Assembly: GCF_002234915.1 (NCBI RefSeq) | Contig: NZ_NEWD01000038.1 | Coordinates: forward strand, 124,001-188,000 | DNA length: 64,000 bases | DNA from: Bifidobacterium vansinderenii | GTDB lineage: Bacteria; Actinomycetota; Actinomycetes; Actinomycetales; Bifidobacteriaceae | Reading direction: 5' to 3' | Shown here: piece after piece, positions 8,264-19,079 of the stretch | Layout: the number at the start of each line of letters is the position of its first letter | Numbering within the stretch: position 1 is the stretch's first letter | Made by a program: the position numbers and the translations under genes | Notes under the pieces: model-generated | Told to the model about the DNA's origin: nothing | Databases searched by the model: none | The model's input: only the letters and a program-made list of their open reading frames with translations

Positions 8264-9223
8264 TCAGCGTTCCGCCGACGGCTGATCCAGCAGTTCGGCG
8301 GCGCTGACCTGATCGATCACCAGCGTGTTGGCGTAGCCGGCGGCCAGTGCGCCGTGCGTGGCCGGGACCTTGGACGGGGACGCCACCACGAGGATGGAGT
8401 GGGGTTTCGCCTTGAGATCGTCGAGGTCGATGCCCACGGTCCTGCGGTTGATGTCCTCGTCCGCGGGGTCACCGTGCACGTCGATGAATCGCGAGATCAC
8501 GTCGCCCACTGCGGTCTCCTGCAGTCGTCGCTGCTCGTCGTCGGTCAGGTATCCCAGTCGGAACAGCAGAGCCGAATCGCGCACCGTGCCCACGGTGAAC
8601 ACGGCGATGTTCGCCCTGCGCCCCATGTCGATGATGCGGCGGATGTAGGTCTCACGCTCCACGAGCTCCTTGGTCTGGATGTGCTCGAAGATCACGGGCA
8701 GGGGCAGGTACTGCGGCAGCGTGTGGAACGCATTGGCGAATGCGTTCGCGCTTTCGAAGCCGTAGTTGTTGCTTTCCGTGTTCGACACGGATCCCTTGAT
8801 CTGCACCACGCTTACACGGCGCACGTCCTTCGGGGCCAGATGGGTGCCGATGCTGTAGAGCGTGCGTCCCCATCCGATGCCGATGATGTCGTCGTCGCGC
8901 ACGATGCCTTCGAGATAGAGCGCCGCGGCCTGGGCGACGGTGTCGAGCTGGTCCTTGGGCGCCACCCCCTGGATCGGCACGACGATCACCTTGGCCAGCC
9001 CGTACCGTTGCTGGATGGTTTCGGCCATATCGGTGGCGTCGGTCATGGGATCGGCGATCTCGATGCGTACCAGTCCCATGTCCCGCGCGTACTGCAGCAG
9101 TCGGGAGACGGTGGGGCGGGAGATGGACATGATCTTGGCGATCTCGTTCTGGCTGTAGTCCTGCTGGTAGTACAGCTTCGCGACCTTGAGGCTATCGGCG
9201 TTCTTCCGTGCCTTGGTGTCCAT
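8264..9223 (-). CDS. SorC-family transcriptional regulator (DeoR-like)
   Basis: This 319-residue DNA-binding regulator has an N-terminal helix-turn-helix (residues about 8-45; QNEIAKIMSISRPTVSRLLQ) and a C-terminal SorC sugar-phosphate-binding domain with GIGWGRTLYS near its start and a closing GALAAGYANTLVID motif. Bacillus subtilis DeoR, which responds to deoxyribose-5-phosphate, is in this family and not the E. coli DeoR family. Its position inside the deo cluster between deoD and deoA makes it the likely local controller. The candidate operator is the palindrome before deoC. The ligand is inferred. Confidence 0.9.
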   Translation of the reverse strand: MDTKARKNADSLKVAKLYYQQDYSQNEIAKIMSISRPTVSRLLQYARDMGLVRIEIADPMTDATDMAETIQQRYGLAKVIVVPIQGVAPKDQLDTVAQAAALYLEGIVRDDDIIGIGWGRTLYSIGTHLAPKDVRRVSVVQIKGSVSNTESNNYGFESANAFANAFHTLPQYLPLPVIFEHIQTKELVERETYIRRIIDMGRRANIAVFTVGTVRDSALLFRLGYLTDDEQRRLQETAVGDVISRFIDVHGDPADEDINRRTVGIDLDDLKAKPHSILVVASPSKVPATHGALAAGYANTLVIDQVSAAELLDQPSAER

Positions 9224-9281
9224 CTCCCGTCCTCCCGTATTTCCGTGATCGGTGGGTGTAGCGGCTCGTTCCGCGTGCGTG

Positions 9282-9995
9282 CTACTTGTCGGCGATCGCG
9301 GTTTCCAGCGCGATCGTGATCATGTCGTTGAACGTCTTCTCACGCTCCTCGCTGGTCGTCTTGCCTTCGCCGAAGATCAGATCGGAGACGGTGAGGATCG
9401 ACAGCGCGCGGAAGCCGAGCTTGGCGCCGAGCAGGTAGAGTCCGGCGGACTCCATCTCGGTGCCGAGCACGCCGTAGTCGGCCAGCTTCTTCATGTCGAG
9501 CTCGTCGTTGTAGAAGCGGTCGGCGGCGAAGATGTCGCCCACCTTCACGTCCACGCCCTGCTCCTTGGCCACGTGGTAGGCGGTGTCGAGCAGCTCGAAG
9601 TTCGCCAGCGGCGCGTAGTGCACGCCATGGCCGAACGTGTTGGTCACCACGGCGGAGTCGGTGGTGGATCCGGATGCGAGCAGCACGTCGCGCAGCTTCA
9701 CGTCGGGGGCCATGCCGCCGCAGGATCCCACGCGGATGATGGTCTTCACGCCGTAGATGGTGGCGAGCTCGTTGGTGTAGATCGACAGCGAGGGGATGCC
9801 CATGCCGCTGGCCTGCACGGAGACGCGGTGGCCCTTGTAGGTGCCGGTGAATCCGAGGCAGTTGCGCACGCCGTTGACCTGCACGACGTCCTCGAGGAAG
9901 GTCTCGGCGATGTACTTGGCGCGGAGCGGGTCTCCGGGCATGAGCACGACGTCGGCGTAGTCGCCCGGTTCGGCTTCGATGTGGGGTGTTGCCAT
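9282..9995 (-). CDS. deoD: Purine-nucleoside phosphorylase, DeoD type
   Basis: This 237-residue enzyme converts purine (deoxy)nucleosides and phosphate to base and (deoxy)ribose-1-phosphate. It has the compact hexameric DeoD-type architecture: [17 protein letters not shown] near the N-terminus, the phosphate-binding RVGSCGG, the nucleoside-binding [13 protein letters not shown], and the catalytic Asp in LTVSDLIFG. The length is exactly what the family shows. It sits between deoB and the regulator with about 57-base gaps on either side, and its sugar-phosphate product feeds DeoB. Confidence 0.96.
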   Translation of the reverse strand: MATPHIEAEPGDYADVVLMPGDPLRAKYIAETFLEDVVQVNGVRNCLGFTGTYKGHRVSVQASGMGIPSLSIYTNELATIYGVKTIIRVGSCGGMAPDVKLRDVLLASGSTTDSAVVTNTFGHGVHYAPLANFELLDTAYHVAKEQGVDVKVGDIFAADRFYNDELDMKKLADYGVLGTEMESAGLYLLGAKLGFRALSILTVSDLIFGEGKTTSEEREKTFNDMITIALETAIADK

Positions 9996-10052
9996 GATGA
10001 ATGTCTCCTTATACGTTCTCTGTGTTCCGTTGCGATGTCGATGGATGCCGGT

Positions 10053-11252
10053 TCAGCTGATCTGCGAGAGGAAGCTGGTACCCTCGCCGTTGCCCTTGAC
10101 GCCGAAGTTGTCGAGGATGGTGGCGCCCATGTCGGAGGCGGTGTCGCGGATGCCGAGCGAGGTGCCGGGGTTCGGCATGCCGGGGGAGTAGGCCAGGATC
10201 GGCACGAATTCGCGGGTGTGGTCGGTGCCCTTGTAGGTGGGGTCGTTGCCGTGGTCCGCGGTGATGAGCAGCAGGTCGGTGTCGTGCATGTTGTCCATCA
10301 CGTGGCCGAGACGCTCGTCGAACGCCATCAGCGCCTCGCCGTCGCCCTGTGCGTTGCGACGATGGCCATACATGGCGTCGAAGTCGACCAGGTTGGTGAA
10401 GCACAGTCCGGTGAAGTCGGAGGCCATGGCCTCGTCCACGTGGTCCATGCCGTCCATGTTGCTCTTGTTGCGCCAGCCCTTGGTGATGCCGTGGCCGGAG
10501 AAGATGTCGTTGGTCTTGCCCACGGCGAGCACGTCGTATCCGGCCTCGTTGAGGAAGTCCAGCACGGTGGGCTTGATCGGCTCGAGTCCATAGTCGTGAC
10601 GGTTCGACGTACGGACGAAGTGGTCCTTGTCCGGGCCGACGTACGGACGGGCGATCACGCGCCCCATCACGATCTCGGGTCCATTGATCAGCGTGCGTGC
10701 GTACTCGCAGATGCGGTACAGCTCGTCGATCGGGATCACGTCCTCGTGCGCGGCGATCTGCAGCACGGAGTCGCCCGAGGTGTACAGGATCAGGTCGCCC
10801 GTGGCCATCTGCTGCTCGCCGTAGTCGTGGATCACCTCGGTGCCCGAGTACGGCTTGTTGACGATGACCTTGCGGCCGGAGAACTTCTCGAGATCGTCGA
10901 CGATGTGCTGGGGGAACCCGTCGGGGAACGTGGCCATTTCGAAGCGGACCGGCAGACACATCATCTCCCAGTGGCCGTCGAGCGAATCGTTGCCGTGGGA
11001 CGTGATGGTCATCTTGCCGAAGCAGCCCTCGGCCGGTTCGGCCGGCGGCACGCCCATGATCGGATCGTCGGCGCGAATGTTGCCCAGGCCGATGCGGGCG
11101 AGGTTCGGCAGATGCAGTCCGCCGTCGAAGAACTTGCCGATGTGGCCGAGCGTGTCGGCTCCGACATCGTCGAAGCGCGCCGCGTCGGGCGCCTCGCCGA
11201 TGCCGATGGAGTCGAGCGCGATCGCCAGCACTCGCTTGTAGGTGTATGACAT
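10053..11252 (-). CDS. deoB: Phosphopentomutase
   Basis: This 399-residue enzyme interconverts (deoxy)ribose-1-phosphate and the 5-phosphate, linking the phosphorylases to the aldolase. It belongs to the alkaline phosphatase superfamily: [16 protein letters not shown] carries the first metal-binding Asp, DADTLGHIG-like and SGHGITKGW motifs follow, and [21 protein letters not shown] holds the second metal site. I start at 11252 (MSYTYKRV) because AAGGA lies just upstream; the frame extends 35 residues further without family similarity. The gaps to deoC and deoD are 58 and 57 bases. Confidence 0.95.
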   Translation of the reverse strand: MSYTYKRVLAIALDSIGIGEAPDAARFDDVGADTLGHIGKFFDGGLHLPNLARIGLGNIRADDPIMGVPPAEPAEGCFGKMTITSHGNDSLDGHWEMMCLPVRFEMATFPDGFPQHIVDDLEKFSGRKVIVNKPYSGTEVIHDYGEQQMATGDLILYTSGDSVLQIAAHEDVIPIDELYRICEYARTLINGPEIVMGRVIARPYVGPDKDHFVRTSNRHDYGLEPIKPTVLDFLNEAGYDVLAVGKTNDIFSGHGITKGWRNKSNMDGMDHVDEAMASDFTGLCFTNLVDFDAMYGHRRNAQGDGEALMAFDERLGHVMDNMHDTDLLLITADHGNDPTYKGTDHTREFVPILAYSPGMPNPGTSLGIRDTASDMGATILDNFGVKGNGEGTSFLSQIS

Positions 11253-11310
11253 GTGTTGTCCTTCCTTCGTCGTTGAAGGGTTGTGTGGTGCTATGCGATT
11301 GGATGGATGC

Positions 11311-11982
11311 CTACTGGCGTGCGGCCTCTTCGAGGATGGCCACGGACGCGGAGACACCGAGTCGGGTGGCGCCGGCCTCGATCATGGCGTAGGCGTCGGC
11401 CAGGTTGTGGATGCCGCCGGCGGCCTTGACGCCGAAGTCGGGGCCCACGGTCTCGCGCATCAGCTTCACGTCGGGGGCGGTGGCGCCGGCGGTGGAGAAG
11501 CCGGTGGAGGTCTTGACGAAGTCGGCGCCGCCCTTCACGGTGAGCTTGCTGGCGCGGATCTTCTCGTCGTCGGTGAGCAGCGCGGTCTCGATGATCACCT
11601 TGAGCAGCTTGCCCTTGGCGTGGGTGGCCTCGGCCACGGCGGTGATGTCGGCGAGCACCACGTCGTCATGTCCGGCCTTGAGTTCGCCGATGTTGATGAC
11701 CATGTCGATCTCGTCGGCGCCCTTGTCGATGGCGTCGTTGGTCTCGAACACCTTGGTCTCGGTGGTGTTAGCTCCCAGGGGGAAGCCGATCACGGTGCAG
11801 GTGGCGATGTCGGTGCCGGCGAGCGCCGCGTGCACGCGGGGGATCCAGTAGGGATTGATGCAGACGGATGCGGTGTTGTACTTGATGGCCTCGGCCACGA
11901 CCTTGTCGATCATCTCCTCGGTGGCGTTGGCCTTGAGCAGCGTGTGGTCCATGTACTTGGCGAGCTGGGACTGGGTGAGCAT
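11311..11982 (-). CDS. deoC: Deoxyribose-phosphate aldolase
   Basis: This 223-residue class I aldolase splits 2-deoxyribose-5-phosphate into glyceraldehyde-3-phosphate and acetaldehyde. The Schiff-base lysine is Lys157 in the DFVKTSTGF motif, the proton-relay residues are Asp93 (EIDMVINIG) and Lys128 (LLKVIIET), and the phosphate-binding VKAAGGI loop is present. It is the first gene of the cluster, and the promoter and palindrome lie just before it. Its products can enter the lower glycolytic part of the bifid shunt and the acetaldehyde/alcohol dehydrogenase route, which is inference from bifidobacterial metabolism. Confidence 0.96.
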   Translation of the reverse strand: MLTQSQLAKYMDHTLLKANATEEMIDKVVAEAIKYNTASVCINPYWIPRVHAALAGTDIATCTVIGFPLGANTTETKVFETNDAIDKGADEIDMVINIGELKAGHDDVVLADITAVAEATHAKGKLLKVIIETALLTDDEKIRASKLTVKGGADFVKTSTGFSTAGATAPDVKLMRETVGPDFGVKAAGGIHNLADAYAMIEAGATRLGVSASVAILEEAARQ

Positions 11983-12038
11983 ATCTTGGTGTTCCTTCCC
12001 TAATCGATCCTGCCATCATTGGCGGGGTTTACCGTTTT

Positions 12039-12079
12039 ATCATATCATCGTTTTTTACATTCGTCCATCGAAATCGATG
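12039..12079 (-). promoter_or_regulatory. Putative deo promoter with overlapping palindrome
   Basis: On the minus strand TATGAT (plus 12039-12044) and TGGACG (plus 12062-12067) form -10 and -35 elements 17 bp apart, about 57 bases before deoC. A perfect CATCGA-AA-TCGATG palindrome (12066-12079) overlaps the -35 and is a good operator candidate for the SorC regulator. Binding is inferred. Confidence 0.5.
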
Positions 12080-12182
12080 CACGTATGTTCATTTTATGAT
12101 GGTCGACAAATGAACCGACGTCCGTCGACCATCGACGGCACAAGGCCTGCGGCCGCCGATCGGCGCGCTCCAAGTCACTCGG

Positions 12183-12188
12183 TAGGAT
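12183..12188 (+). promoter_or_regulatory. Probable -10 for a leaderless miaB transcript
   Basis: TAGGAT sits 8 nt before the miaB ATG. This spacing would place the transcription start at or 1-2 nt before the start codon. The same bases could alternatively act as a weak Shine-Dalgarno (AGGATGG). I see no clear -35. Confidence 0.5.
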
Positions 12189-12196
12189 GGAGCATT

Positions 12197-13666
12197 ATGA
12201 ACGAGGACATGATGACGATCGAGGAACGCAACCCCATACCGGCCGCCGCGCTCACGGGAACGAGCAACGGGGCCATCGCCAAGGCCCGCGGCAAGGGCGT
12301 GTACTACGTGCATACGCTCGGATGCCAGATGAACGTCCACGATTCCGAACGCATCGCCGGCGTACTGGAATCCGAAGGCTACGTGCAGGCCACCGATGAA
12401 CAGGTGAAGACCGAGGACGTCGATCTGATCGTGCTTAACACCTGCGCCGTGCGTGAGAACGCCACCGAGCGCATGTACGGCACCATCGGCCGATGGGCCA
12501 GGCTCAAGCGCCGTCGCCCCGACATGCAGATCGCCGTGGGCGGATGCATGGCCCAGAAGGACCGCGAGCGCATCACCAGCCGCGCCCCTTGGGTGGACGC
12601 GGTGTTCGGAACCAAGAACATCGGCTCCCTGCCCAGACTGCTCGACAACGCCCGCGCCGCCGGCCGCTCACAGGTCGAGATCTCCCAGGACCTCGAATAC
12701 TTCCCCAGCCAGCTGCCCACGTCACGCGCGTCGAGGATCTCCTCCTGGGTGTCGATCTCCGTGGGCTGCAACAACACCTGCACGTTCTGCATCGTGCCGG
12801 CCGTGCGAGGCAAGGAACGCGACCGCCGCCCCGGTGACGTGCTCGAGGAGATCCAGCGCTGCGTGGCCGACGGGGCCAAGGAGGTGACGCTCCTCGGGCA
12901 GAACGTCAACTCGTACGGCTACTCGATGGGCGACCGCATGGCCTTCTCCAAGCTGCTGCGCGCCTGCGGCACGATCGACGGGCTTGAACGCGTGCGCTTC
13001 ACCTCGCCGCACCCGGCGGCATTCACCGACGACGTGATCGCGGCCATGGCCGAGACCCCCAACGTCATGCACCAGCTGCACATGCCGCTGCAGTCCGGCT
13101 CCGACCGCATCCTGCGCGCCATGCGCCGCTCCTACCGGTCGGCCAAGTTCATGGACATCCTCAGACGCGTGCGTGCGGCCATGCCCGACGCGCAGATCAG
13201 CACCGACATCATCGTCGGATTCCCCGGCGAGACCGACGAGGACTTCGAACAGACCATGCGTGTGGTCGAGGAGGCGCGGTTCTCCTCGGCCTTCACCTTC
13301 GAATACTCGCCGCGTCCCGGCACGCCCGCCGCGGTGATGGATCAGGTGCCCCATGAGGTGGTCCGCGAGCGTTACGACCGTCTGCACGTACTGCAGGAGC
13401 GGCTCACCGCGGAGAACATGAAGGGGTTCGAAGGCCGTGACGTCGAGGTGATGGTCGCCGCCACCCAGGGCCGACGCGACGGAGACACCCACCGCGTCAC
13501 CGGACGCGAACGCACCGGCGTGCTCACGCACATCCGCGTTCCCGAAGGAGAGCCCATGCCGCAGGTCGGCGACTTCATCACCGCCACGGTCACCCGTGCG
13601 GCCGACCACTACATCATCGCCGATCCCGATCCGAAGGCAGGCCAGACCTATGCCGTCCGTCACTGA
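12197..13666 (+). CDS. miaB: tRNA-2-methylthio-N6-dimethylallyladenosine synthase
   Basis: This 489-residue radical SAM enzyme adds a methylthio group to i6A37 of tRNA. The N-terminal MTTase domain holds three cluster cysteines at 43, 83 and 117, and the radical SAM triad is Cys191, Cys195 and Cys198 (CNNTCTFC). A C-terminal TRAM domain follows from about residue 420. I chose ATG 12197 because the protein similarity begins shortly after it; upstream in-frame codons run into the deo promoter region. It overlaps miaA, which supplies its substrate, by 17 bases. Confidence 0.95.
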   Translation: MNEDMMTIEERNPIPAAALTGTSNGAIAKARGKGVYYVHTLGCQMNVHDSERIAGVLESEGYVQATDEQVKTEDVDLIVLNTCAVRENATERMYGTIGRWARLKRRRPDMQIAVGGCMAQKDRERITSRAPWVDAVFGTKNIGSLPRLLDNARAAGRSQVEISQDLEYFPSQLPTSRASRISSWVSISVGCNNTCTFCIVPAVRGKERDRRPGDVLEEIQRCVADGAKEVTLLGQNVNSYGYSMGDRMAFSKLLRACGTIDGLERVRFTSPHPAAFTDDVIAAMAETPNVMHQLHMPLQSGSDRILRAMRRSYRSAKFMDILRRVRAAMPDAQISTDIIVGFPGETDEDFEQTMRVVEEARFSSAFTFEYSPRPGTPAAVMDQVPHEVVRERYDRLHVLQERLTAENMKGFEGRDVEVMVAATQGRRDGDTHRVTGRERTGVLTHIRVPEGEPMPQVGDFITATVTRAADHYIIADPDPKAGQTYAVRH

Positions 13667-14675
13667 ACCCCAGCACGAGCCTTCGCGGCCCGACACCATG
13701 CGCGTGGTCTCCATCATCGGCCCGACCGCCTCCGGCAAGACCGGGCTCGCCATCGCACTCGCCAAGGCGCTCGCCGAACAGGGACAGCGCGCCGAGATCG
13801 TGAATGCCGACGCCTATCAGATGTACCGCGGCATGGACATCGGCACGGCCAAGGCCACGGCCGAGGAACAGGCGCAGGTGCCCCATCACCTGCTCGACAT
13901 CATCGAGCCGAGCGAGACCATGACGGTGGCGCGTTTCCAGGAGCTGGCGCGCAGCTGCATCCATGATCTGCTGTCCCGCGGGATCCGGCCGATCCTCGTT
14001 GGCGGATCCGGTCTGTACGCCAGGGCGGCGATCGACGACATCTCGTTCCCCGGAACCGATCCCGATGTGCGCGCGAAACTGGAACGCCGTGCGGAATCCG
14101 AGGGGCCAGGACTGCTGTTCGAGGAGTTGAAGGCCAAGGATCCCGAGGCCGCATCTCGCATGGACGCCCATAACGTGCGCCGCACCATCCGTGCGCTCGA
14201 GGTCATCGAGATCACCGGGAGGCCGTTCTCCGCGAGTCTGCCGAAGTACCGTTACGTCATCCCCACCGTGCAGATCGGCCTCGATCTGCCTCGCAAGGAG
14301 CTCGACCGTCGGATCGCCGAACGGACGATCGCGATGCGGGATCAGGGGTTCCTGGCCGAGGCCGAGCGCCTTCGCGACCATCTCGGTCCCACCGCCGCCA
14401 GGGCCTTGGGATACCAGCAGATGATCGACGTGCTTGATGGCCTGCTCGACGAGGACGAGGCGTTCGCCGACATCGCGCAGAAGACCCGCCGTCTCGCCCG
14501 CAAGCAGATGGGATGGTTCGGTCGCGATCCGCGCATTCACTGGCTGCAGGCGCTCAACCCGGCATTACTGAACAACACGTTGGCCATTGTTCGTCACGCC
14601 GACGCCGGAGACTACGATGCGATCGACGCACAGGCCGACGACTACGTGCAGCATCATCTCGGCGACATCGACTGA
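13650..14675 (+). CDS. miaA: tRNA dimethylallyltransferase
   Basis: This 341-residue enzyme transfers a dimethylallyl group from DMAPP to A37 of UNN-decoding tRNAs, the step before MiaB. The P-loop GPTASGKT is at residues 24-31. The [17 protein letters not shown] segment replaces the usual DSxQ with an actinobacterial variant, and PHHLLD and ILVGGSGLY follow. The gene starts inside the miaB end, so the two are translationally coupled. ATG 13698, which would give MRVVSIIG, is a credible alternative start that would leave a gap. Confidence 0.94.
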   Translation: MPSVTEPQHEPSRPDTMRVVSIIGPTASGKTGLAIALAKALAEQGQRAEIVNADAYQMYRGMDIGTAKATAEEQAQVPHHLLDIIEPSETMTVARFQELARSCIHDLLSRGIRPILVGGSGLYARAAIDDISFPGTDPDVRAKLERRAESEGPGLLFEELKAKDPEAASRMDAHNVRRTIRALEVIEITGRPFSASLPKYRYVIPTVQIGLDLPRKELDRRIAERTIAMRDQGFLAEAERLRDHLGPTAARALGYQQMIDVLDGLLDEDEAFADIAQKTRRLARKQMGWFGRDPRIHWLQALNPALLNNTLAIVRHADAGDYDAIDAQADDYVQHHLGDID

Positions 14676-14686
14676 CCGGTAACCCC

Positions 14687-14712
14687 GCGCATCACAGCCT
14701 GCCGTGATGCGC
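14687..14712 (+). terminator. Hairpin after miaBA
   Basis: GCGCATCAC (14687-14695) pairs perfectly with GTGATGCGC (14704-14712) around an 8-nt loop, 11 bases after the miaA stop. The following AATGGTGTG is not a U-tract, so termination strength is uncertain. Confidence 0.45.
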
Positions 14713-14778
14713 AATGGTGTGAATATCGTGGACCCGAACCGAACGTTTCCTGACGGGACGGTAATATCAGGCATTGCT

Positions 14779-17613
14779 ATGGCACAGAAATCATCCCCAC
14801 GTTCGGCTTCGGGCCGATCCGCGAGTTCCCGCAGAACGTCGTCTTCGAAAGGCGCCGGCACCCAGGGCAGACCTCCCCTGACGCGCGGGCCCGAATCGGC
14901 ATGGCATCGGACCATGCTGTTCTTCGGCCTGCTGGTGGCGGCCGTGCTGTTCTGCGCCAGCGAATGGTTCCGTGTCAACGGTTCGATCGGCCAGTTCCTC
15001 CACGCCATCGCCGCCACGTTGTTTGGCGTGATGAGCGTGCTGCTGCCGGTGATCCTGCTGTATGCGGCCCTGTGCGTCGTCAGTTCCACGCTGCGGTCCC
15101 TCAATCGCCCCAGAGTGCTGGCCGGACTGGGCCTGCTTCTGTGGTCGGTCTGTTCGATCATCGACGCCGTGCGCATCGGCAACGTCCATGAATTCAATCT
15201 GAAAATGGTACAGGGGTCCGGAGGAATCCTCGGATTCGCCTTCGGCTCTCCGCTCACCTGGGGACTATCCAAGGCGTTCTCCGTCATTCTGTTCGTCATC
15301 GTGGCGTTGTTGTCGCTGCTGCTGATCACCGGCATCACGATGACCGACATCTCCTCCTATGGCCACTCCCTGCGTCTGCAGTGGGAGGAGGAGCACGAGA
15401 AGGAGACCGAATCCGAGCAGCGCGGCAAGGAATCCCGGACTTCTCCGAGCGAGGTCACGCTCGGCGACGATACTCTGGTGCTCGCTGACGGCGTTCCCGC
15501 CCACGACGGTGCCGACGCGTCCGACAAGACGGTCGCCGAGCCCGCATGGAAGTCGTGGTGGCGCCGACTGTTCTCCGGAGGCGACAAGGACAAGTCGGAC
15601 GACAAACTTGACTCCTATGCGGCGGACACCGCCTTCGACAAGGCGGCGCATTCACACGGGGACAAGGCGGAAACCGCCGTGGAATCCGTCGATGGGCTGC
15701 CCGCGCATGCGCCGCGTTCCGTGTCCTCCGCCGGTGGGCCGACTGCTCAGCCGGAACCGGAGACCCGCGCCATGGGCGTCGACCCGTGGGCCACCGCGAT
15801 CCTCGATCCCGTCGCCGAACCCGTTGCAACGGGGGAGGAGGGGCCATCCGGCACCACCGTACTCAGCCAGGGCACTCCCATCGTCCCCGCGTCTTCGAGC
15901 CCTGTGCCGACCGGAACATCCAACGTGGTTCCGGCTTCGTTCGTCTCCTCATCCGATGCGAACGCCGTGGCTCCCTCGCATGCGTCGGAACCGTTCCCGA
16001 CCGTGCAAGGGACATCGGGCGCGTCGGCGCAGAACGCCTCGGCGCCGTCATCCGTGGCAGCGCCGTCGCCGGCTGCCTCCGACGGGTACGAGTACCATCT
16101 TCCCGACCTCGAGTTGCTGGCCCACGGCAAGCCGCACGCCGCTCGTACGCCGGCCAACGACAAGGTGATCGCCGCACTGCGCTCCACCTTCCAGCAGTTC
16201 AAGGTGGACGCCCAGGTCGTCGGATTCCTGCGCGGCCCGTCGGTCACGCAGTACGAGGTCGAACTCGGCCCCGGCGTCAAGGTCGAGAAGGTCACCAATC
16301 TGCGCCGCAACATCGCCTACGCGGTGGCGAGCTCCGACGTGCGCATCCTGTCGCCCATTCCAGGAAAGTCCGCCATCGGCATCGAGATCCCGAACGTCGA
16401 CCGCGAGATCGTGCATCTTGGCGACGTACTCCGAAGCGATGAGGCACTCAAGGACCACAACCCCATGCTCGCCGGTGTGGGCAAGGACGTGGAGGGCCGC
16501 TTCGTTACCGCCGATCTGACCAAGATGCCGCATCTGCTGGTGGCCGGCGCCACGGGTTCGGGCAAGTCCAGCTTCATCAACTCCATGCTCACATCCATCG
16601 TCATGCGCGCCACCCCCGAGCAGGTGCGTCTGATCATGGTCGATCCCAAGCGCGTGGAGCTGTCCGCCTATGCGGGCATCCCACACCTGCTCACCCCCAT
16701 CATCACCGATCCGAAGAAGGCCGCGCAGGCGCTGGAATGGGTGGTCAAGGAGATGGACTCCCGATACGACGACCTCCAGTACTTCGGATTCCGTCACATC
16801 AAGGACTTCAATGAGGCCGTGCGCGCCGGCAAGGTGCACGCTCCGGAGGGCTCCAACCGCAAGATCGCCCCGTACCCGTACATTCTCGTGGTCGTCGACG
16901 AGATGGCCGACCTCATGATGGTGGCGAAGAACGACGTGGAAAGCTCCATCCAGCGCATCACGCAGCTGGCGCGAGCCGCCGGCGTGCATCTGGTGCTCGC
17001 CACGCAGCGTCCGTCCGTCGACGTCGTCACCGGTCTGATCAAGGCCAATATCCCCTCCCGTCTGGCGTTCGCCACGTCGTCGGCCACCGATTCGAGGGTC
17101 ATCCTCGACACCACGGGCGCCGAAAGCCTCATCGGCCAGGGCGACGCGCTGTTCCTGCCCATGGGCGAGGCCAAGCCCAAGCGCGTGCAGGGCTCGTGGG
17201 TCTCCGAGTCCGAGATCCGCGCCGCCGTCGACTTCGTGCGTACCCAGCGCAAGCCGCGCTACCGCGAGGACATCGAACAGATGGCCAAGGACGCCGAGAA
17301 GAGCGCCCTCGAACCGGATGAGGAGATCGGAGACGACATGGAGGTGCTGCTGCAAGCGGCGGAACTGGTGGTCACCACCCAGTTCGGTTCCACCTCCATG
17401 CTGCAGCGCAAGCTACGCGTCGGATTCGCCAAGGCCGGTCGCCTCATGGACCTGCTGGAGTCCCGCGGCGTGGTTGGCCCCTCGGAGGGGTCGAAGGCGC
17501 GCCAGGTGCTCGTCCAGCCTCAGGACCTGCCCCAGGTGCTGGCGTTCATCCGTGGCGAGACCTCATCGATCACGCCCTCGCAGCCCGCGGCCGGCGATCA
17601 GTCGGGCGAATGA
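14779..17613 (+). CDS. ftsK: DNA translocase FtsK/SpoIIIE
   Basis: This 944-residue septal protein pumps DNA during chromosome segregation. About four membrane helices occupy residues 40-190, then a long acidic/Pro-Ala linker runs to about 430. The motor domain follows, with Walker [10 protein letters not shown] and the Walker B-like [13 protein letters not shown]-terminal winged-helix gamma domain ([19 protein letters not shown]) would read the polar DNA sequences. I start at MAQKSS because residues before it are unlike the family; there is no strong Shine-Dalgarno, and TAATAT lies 11 nt before the ATG. The start is the least certain part. Confidence 0.93.
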   Translation: MAQKSSPRSASGRSASSRRTSSSKGAGTQGRPPLTRGPESAWHRTMLFFGLLVAAVLFCASEWFRVNGSIGQFLHAIAATLFGVMSVLLPVILLYAALCVVSSTLRSLNRPRVLAGLGLLLWSVCSIIDAVRIGNVHEFNLKMVQGSGGILGFAFGSPLTWGLSKAFSVILFVIVALLSLLLITGITMTDISSYGHSLRLQWEEEHEKETESEQRGKESRTSPSEVTLGDDTLVLADGVPAHDGADASDKTVAEPAWKSWWRRLFSGGDKDKSDDKLDSYAADTAFDKAAHSHGDKAETAVESVDGLPAHAPRSVSSAGGPTAQPEPETRAMGVDPWATAILDPVAEPVATGEEGPSGTTVLSQGTPIVPASSSPVPTGTSNVVPASFVSSSDANAVAPSHASEPFPTVQGTSGASAQNASAPSSVAAPSPAASDGYEYHLPDLELLAHGKPHAARTPANDKVIAALRSTFQQFKVDAQVVGFLRGPSVTQYEVELGPGVKVEKVTNLRRNIAYAVASSDVRILSPIPGKSAIGIEIPNVDREIVHLGDVLRSDEALKDHNPMLAGVGKDVEGRFVTADLTKMPHLLVAGATGSGKSSFINSMLTSIVMRATPEQVRLIMVDPKRVELSAYAGIPHLLTPIITDPKKAAQALEWVVKEMDSRYDDLQYFGFRHIKDFNEAVRAGKVHAPEGSNRKIAPYPYILVVVDEMADLMMVAKNDVESSIQRITQLARAAGVHLVLATQRPSVDVVTGLIKANIPSRLAFATSSATDSRVILDTTGAESLIGQGDALFLPMGEAKPKRVQGSWVSESEIRAAVDFVRTQRKPRYREDIEQMAKDAEKSALEPDEEIGDDMEVLLQAAELVVTTQFGSTSMLQRKLRVGFAKAGRLMDLLESRGVVGPSEGSKARQVLVQPQDLPQVLAFIRGETSSITPSQPAAGDQSGE

Positions 17614-17627
17614 CGGAACGTCGGATC

Positions 17628-17649
17628 GGCGGCGCCTGGAGGCGCCGCC
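17628..17649 (+). terminator. GC hairpin after ftsK
   Basis: GGCGGCGCC (17628-17636) pairs with GGCGCCGCC (17641-17649) with a 4-nt loop, 14 bases after the ftsK stop. There is no T-tract, which is common for actinobacterial terminators but weakens the call. Confidence 0.45.
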
Positions 17650-17808
17650 TGTGATCCCATGACCGTGCTGTCGTTCCCATCGACGCCGTGGAGCGGCGGT
17701 ACGATACCATGCGCTACCCTAGGGAATCGCAAACAAGGTTTCATGTTGATGGTCCGGCAACGGATGCCTCGTAACGGGGCTTTTCGCGAACGGGCCAAGG
17801 AGTGATCG

Positions 17809-18495
17809 ATGTCAGACAAGAACAATGCGTCGCAGAAGGCCAAGAATCCTCTGCTTGTGGGATGGAACACGCCGGCGAATCTCGTCACCTACGCCCGCAT
17901 CGTGCTCGTCCTCGTCTACATCGTGCTGACCGTGATGGCCGGCCCTGAGGGGCGGAACGATCTGACCCTGCGCTGGGTGGCGGCCGTGCTGTTCATCGTG
18001 GCGGCGAGCACCGACAAGATCGACGGCTATCTCGCCAGATCCCGCAACGAGGTCACCGAGCTGGGCAAGCTCATGGACCCCATCGCCGACAAGCTGCTCA
18101 TGTGCTCCGCGCTGATCGTGCTGTCCGCGTTCTCGGAGTTCCCGCTGGCCTGGGTGATCACCGTGCTGTTCCTCGTGCGTGAGATCGGCATCACCGTGAT
18201 GCGCTTCTTCGTGATCGACACCGGCGGCAAGGTGATCGCGGCGGCATGGCCCGGCAAGCTCAAGACCGTGTTCCAGTCCATCGCCCTGTCGTTCTACATG
18301 GTGCCCATGTGGTCGCTGGCCGGTGCGAACGCCGGCGCGAACGGCGTCTACACGGGATGGGTGCGCTGGTACTACCTGCTGGCCTATGCGCTGTTGGTCG
18401 TCGCGCTGGTGCTGTGCCTGTACTCAGGATACGAATATCTCAAGGGCGTGTTCGCCAGGCCGACGGCGTCCGCCGATTCCAAGGACGCCCGATGA
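17809..18495 (+). CDS. pgsA: CDP-diacylglycerol-glycerol-3-phosphate 3-phosphatidyltransferase
   Basis: This 228-residue integral membrane enzyme makes phosphatidylglycerol phosphate from CDP-diacylglycerol and glycerol-3-phosphate. The CDP-alcohol phosphotransferase signature D-x2-DG-x2-AR-x8-G-x3-D-x3-D is complete, from DKIDGYLAR to GKLMDPIADK. It has about six hydrophobic helices. AAGGAG precedes the ATG. Its stop overlaps the cinA start (ATGA). Some actinobacterial paralogues use inositol phosphate, but the Actinobacteria-wide pgsA-cinA-clgR order supports PgsA. Confidence 0.93.
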   Translation: MSDKNNASQKAKNPLLVGWNTPANLVTYARIVLVLVYIVLTVMAGPEGRNDLTLRWVAAVLFIVAASTDKIDGYLARSRNEVTELGKLMDPIADKLLMCSALIVLSAFSEFPLAWVITVLFLVREIGITVMRFFVIDTGGKVIAAAWPGKLKTVFQSIALSFYMVPMWSLAGANAGANGVYTGWVRWYYLLAYALLVVALVLCLYSGYEYLKGVFARPTASADSKDAR

Positions 18496-19037
18496 CCGCG
18501 TTCGATGACGCCGAGGCCCGGGCGCGAAGGGACGATCTTGCCGCCCGGGCTCTTCGCATCTGCGAAGAGCGTTGCTGGCGTATCGCCGCCGCGGAGTCGC
18601 TGACAGGCGGGCTGCTGGCCGACGCGTTCGTGCGCATCCCCGGCGCATCCAAGGTCTTTCTGGGATCCGCGGTCACCTACGACATCCATGCCAAGGCAGG
18701 CATTCTCGGCGTCGACGGGAATCTGCTCGATCGCGAAGGTGCGGTGCATCCGCAGGTGGCCATGCAGATGGCGCGTTCCACGGCACGACTGTATTCCACC
18801 ATGCCCGAATATCGGGGTCGTGTGGTCGGACTGTCGACCACCGGTGTCGCCGGGCCCGGTCCCGACGGAGACAAGCCCGCCGGTCTGGTTTACATCGGCA
18901 TCAGTCTTCCTTATGACGACAGGCGGAACGATGACGTCGTCGAAGCCCGGGAGCTGCATCTGTCGGGCACTCGCGAACAGGTGCGGCTGGGTACTGTCGA
19001 AGCGGTGCTGAAGCATCTGAACCTGCTGCTTGGCTGA
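18492..19037 (+). CDS. cinA: CinA C-terminal domain protein (NMN deamidase-like)
   Basis: This 181-residue protein is only the CinA/PncC amidohydrolase domain; the N-terminal MoaB-like half of long CinA proteins is absent, as is usual in Actinobacteria. AAESLTGGLLADAFVRIPGASKVFLG and TTGVAGPGPDGDKPAGLVYIG are the family signatures. The known activity is deamidation of nicotinamide mononucleotide for NAD recycling. The ATG overlaps the pgsA stop by four bases, so it is translationally coupled to pgsA. A longer frame upstream is the shifted reading of pgsA and is not used. Confidence 0.92.
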   Translation: MTAFDDAEARARRDDLAARALRICEERCWRIAAAESLTGGLLADAFVRIPGASKVFLGSAVTYDIHAKAGILGVDGNLLDREGAVHPQVAMQMARSTARLYSTMPEYRGRVVGLSTTGVAGPGPDGDKPAGLVYIGISLPYDDRRNDDVVEARELHLSGTREQVRLGTVEAVLKHLNLLLG

Positions 19038-19079
19038 CTGACATCCACGTCCACAAAGTGGAGACCTGTCGACCATCCA

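Noticed and set aside
9252-11249. 665-codon forward frame across deoD and deoB
   Set aside because: Antisense to two enzymes with intact active-site motifs; composition only.
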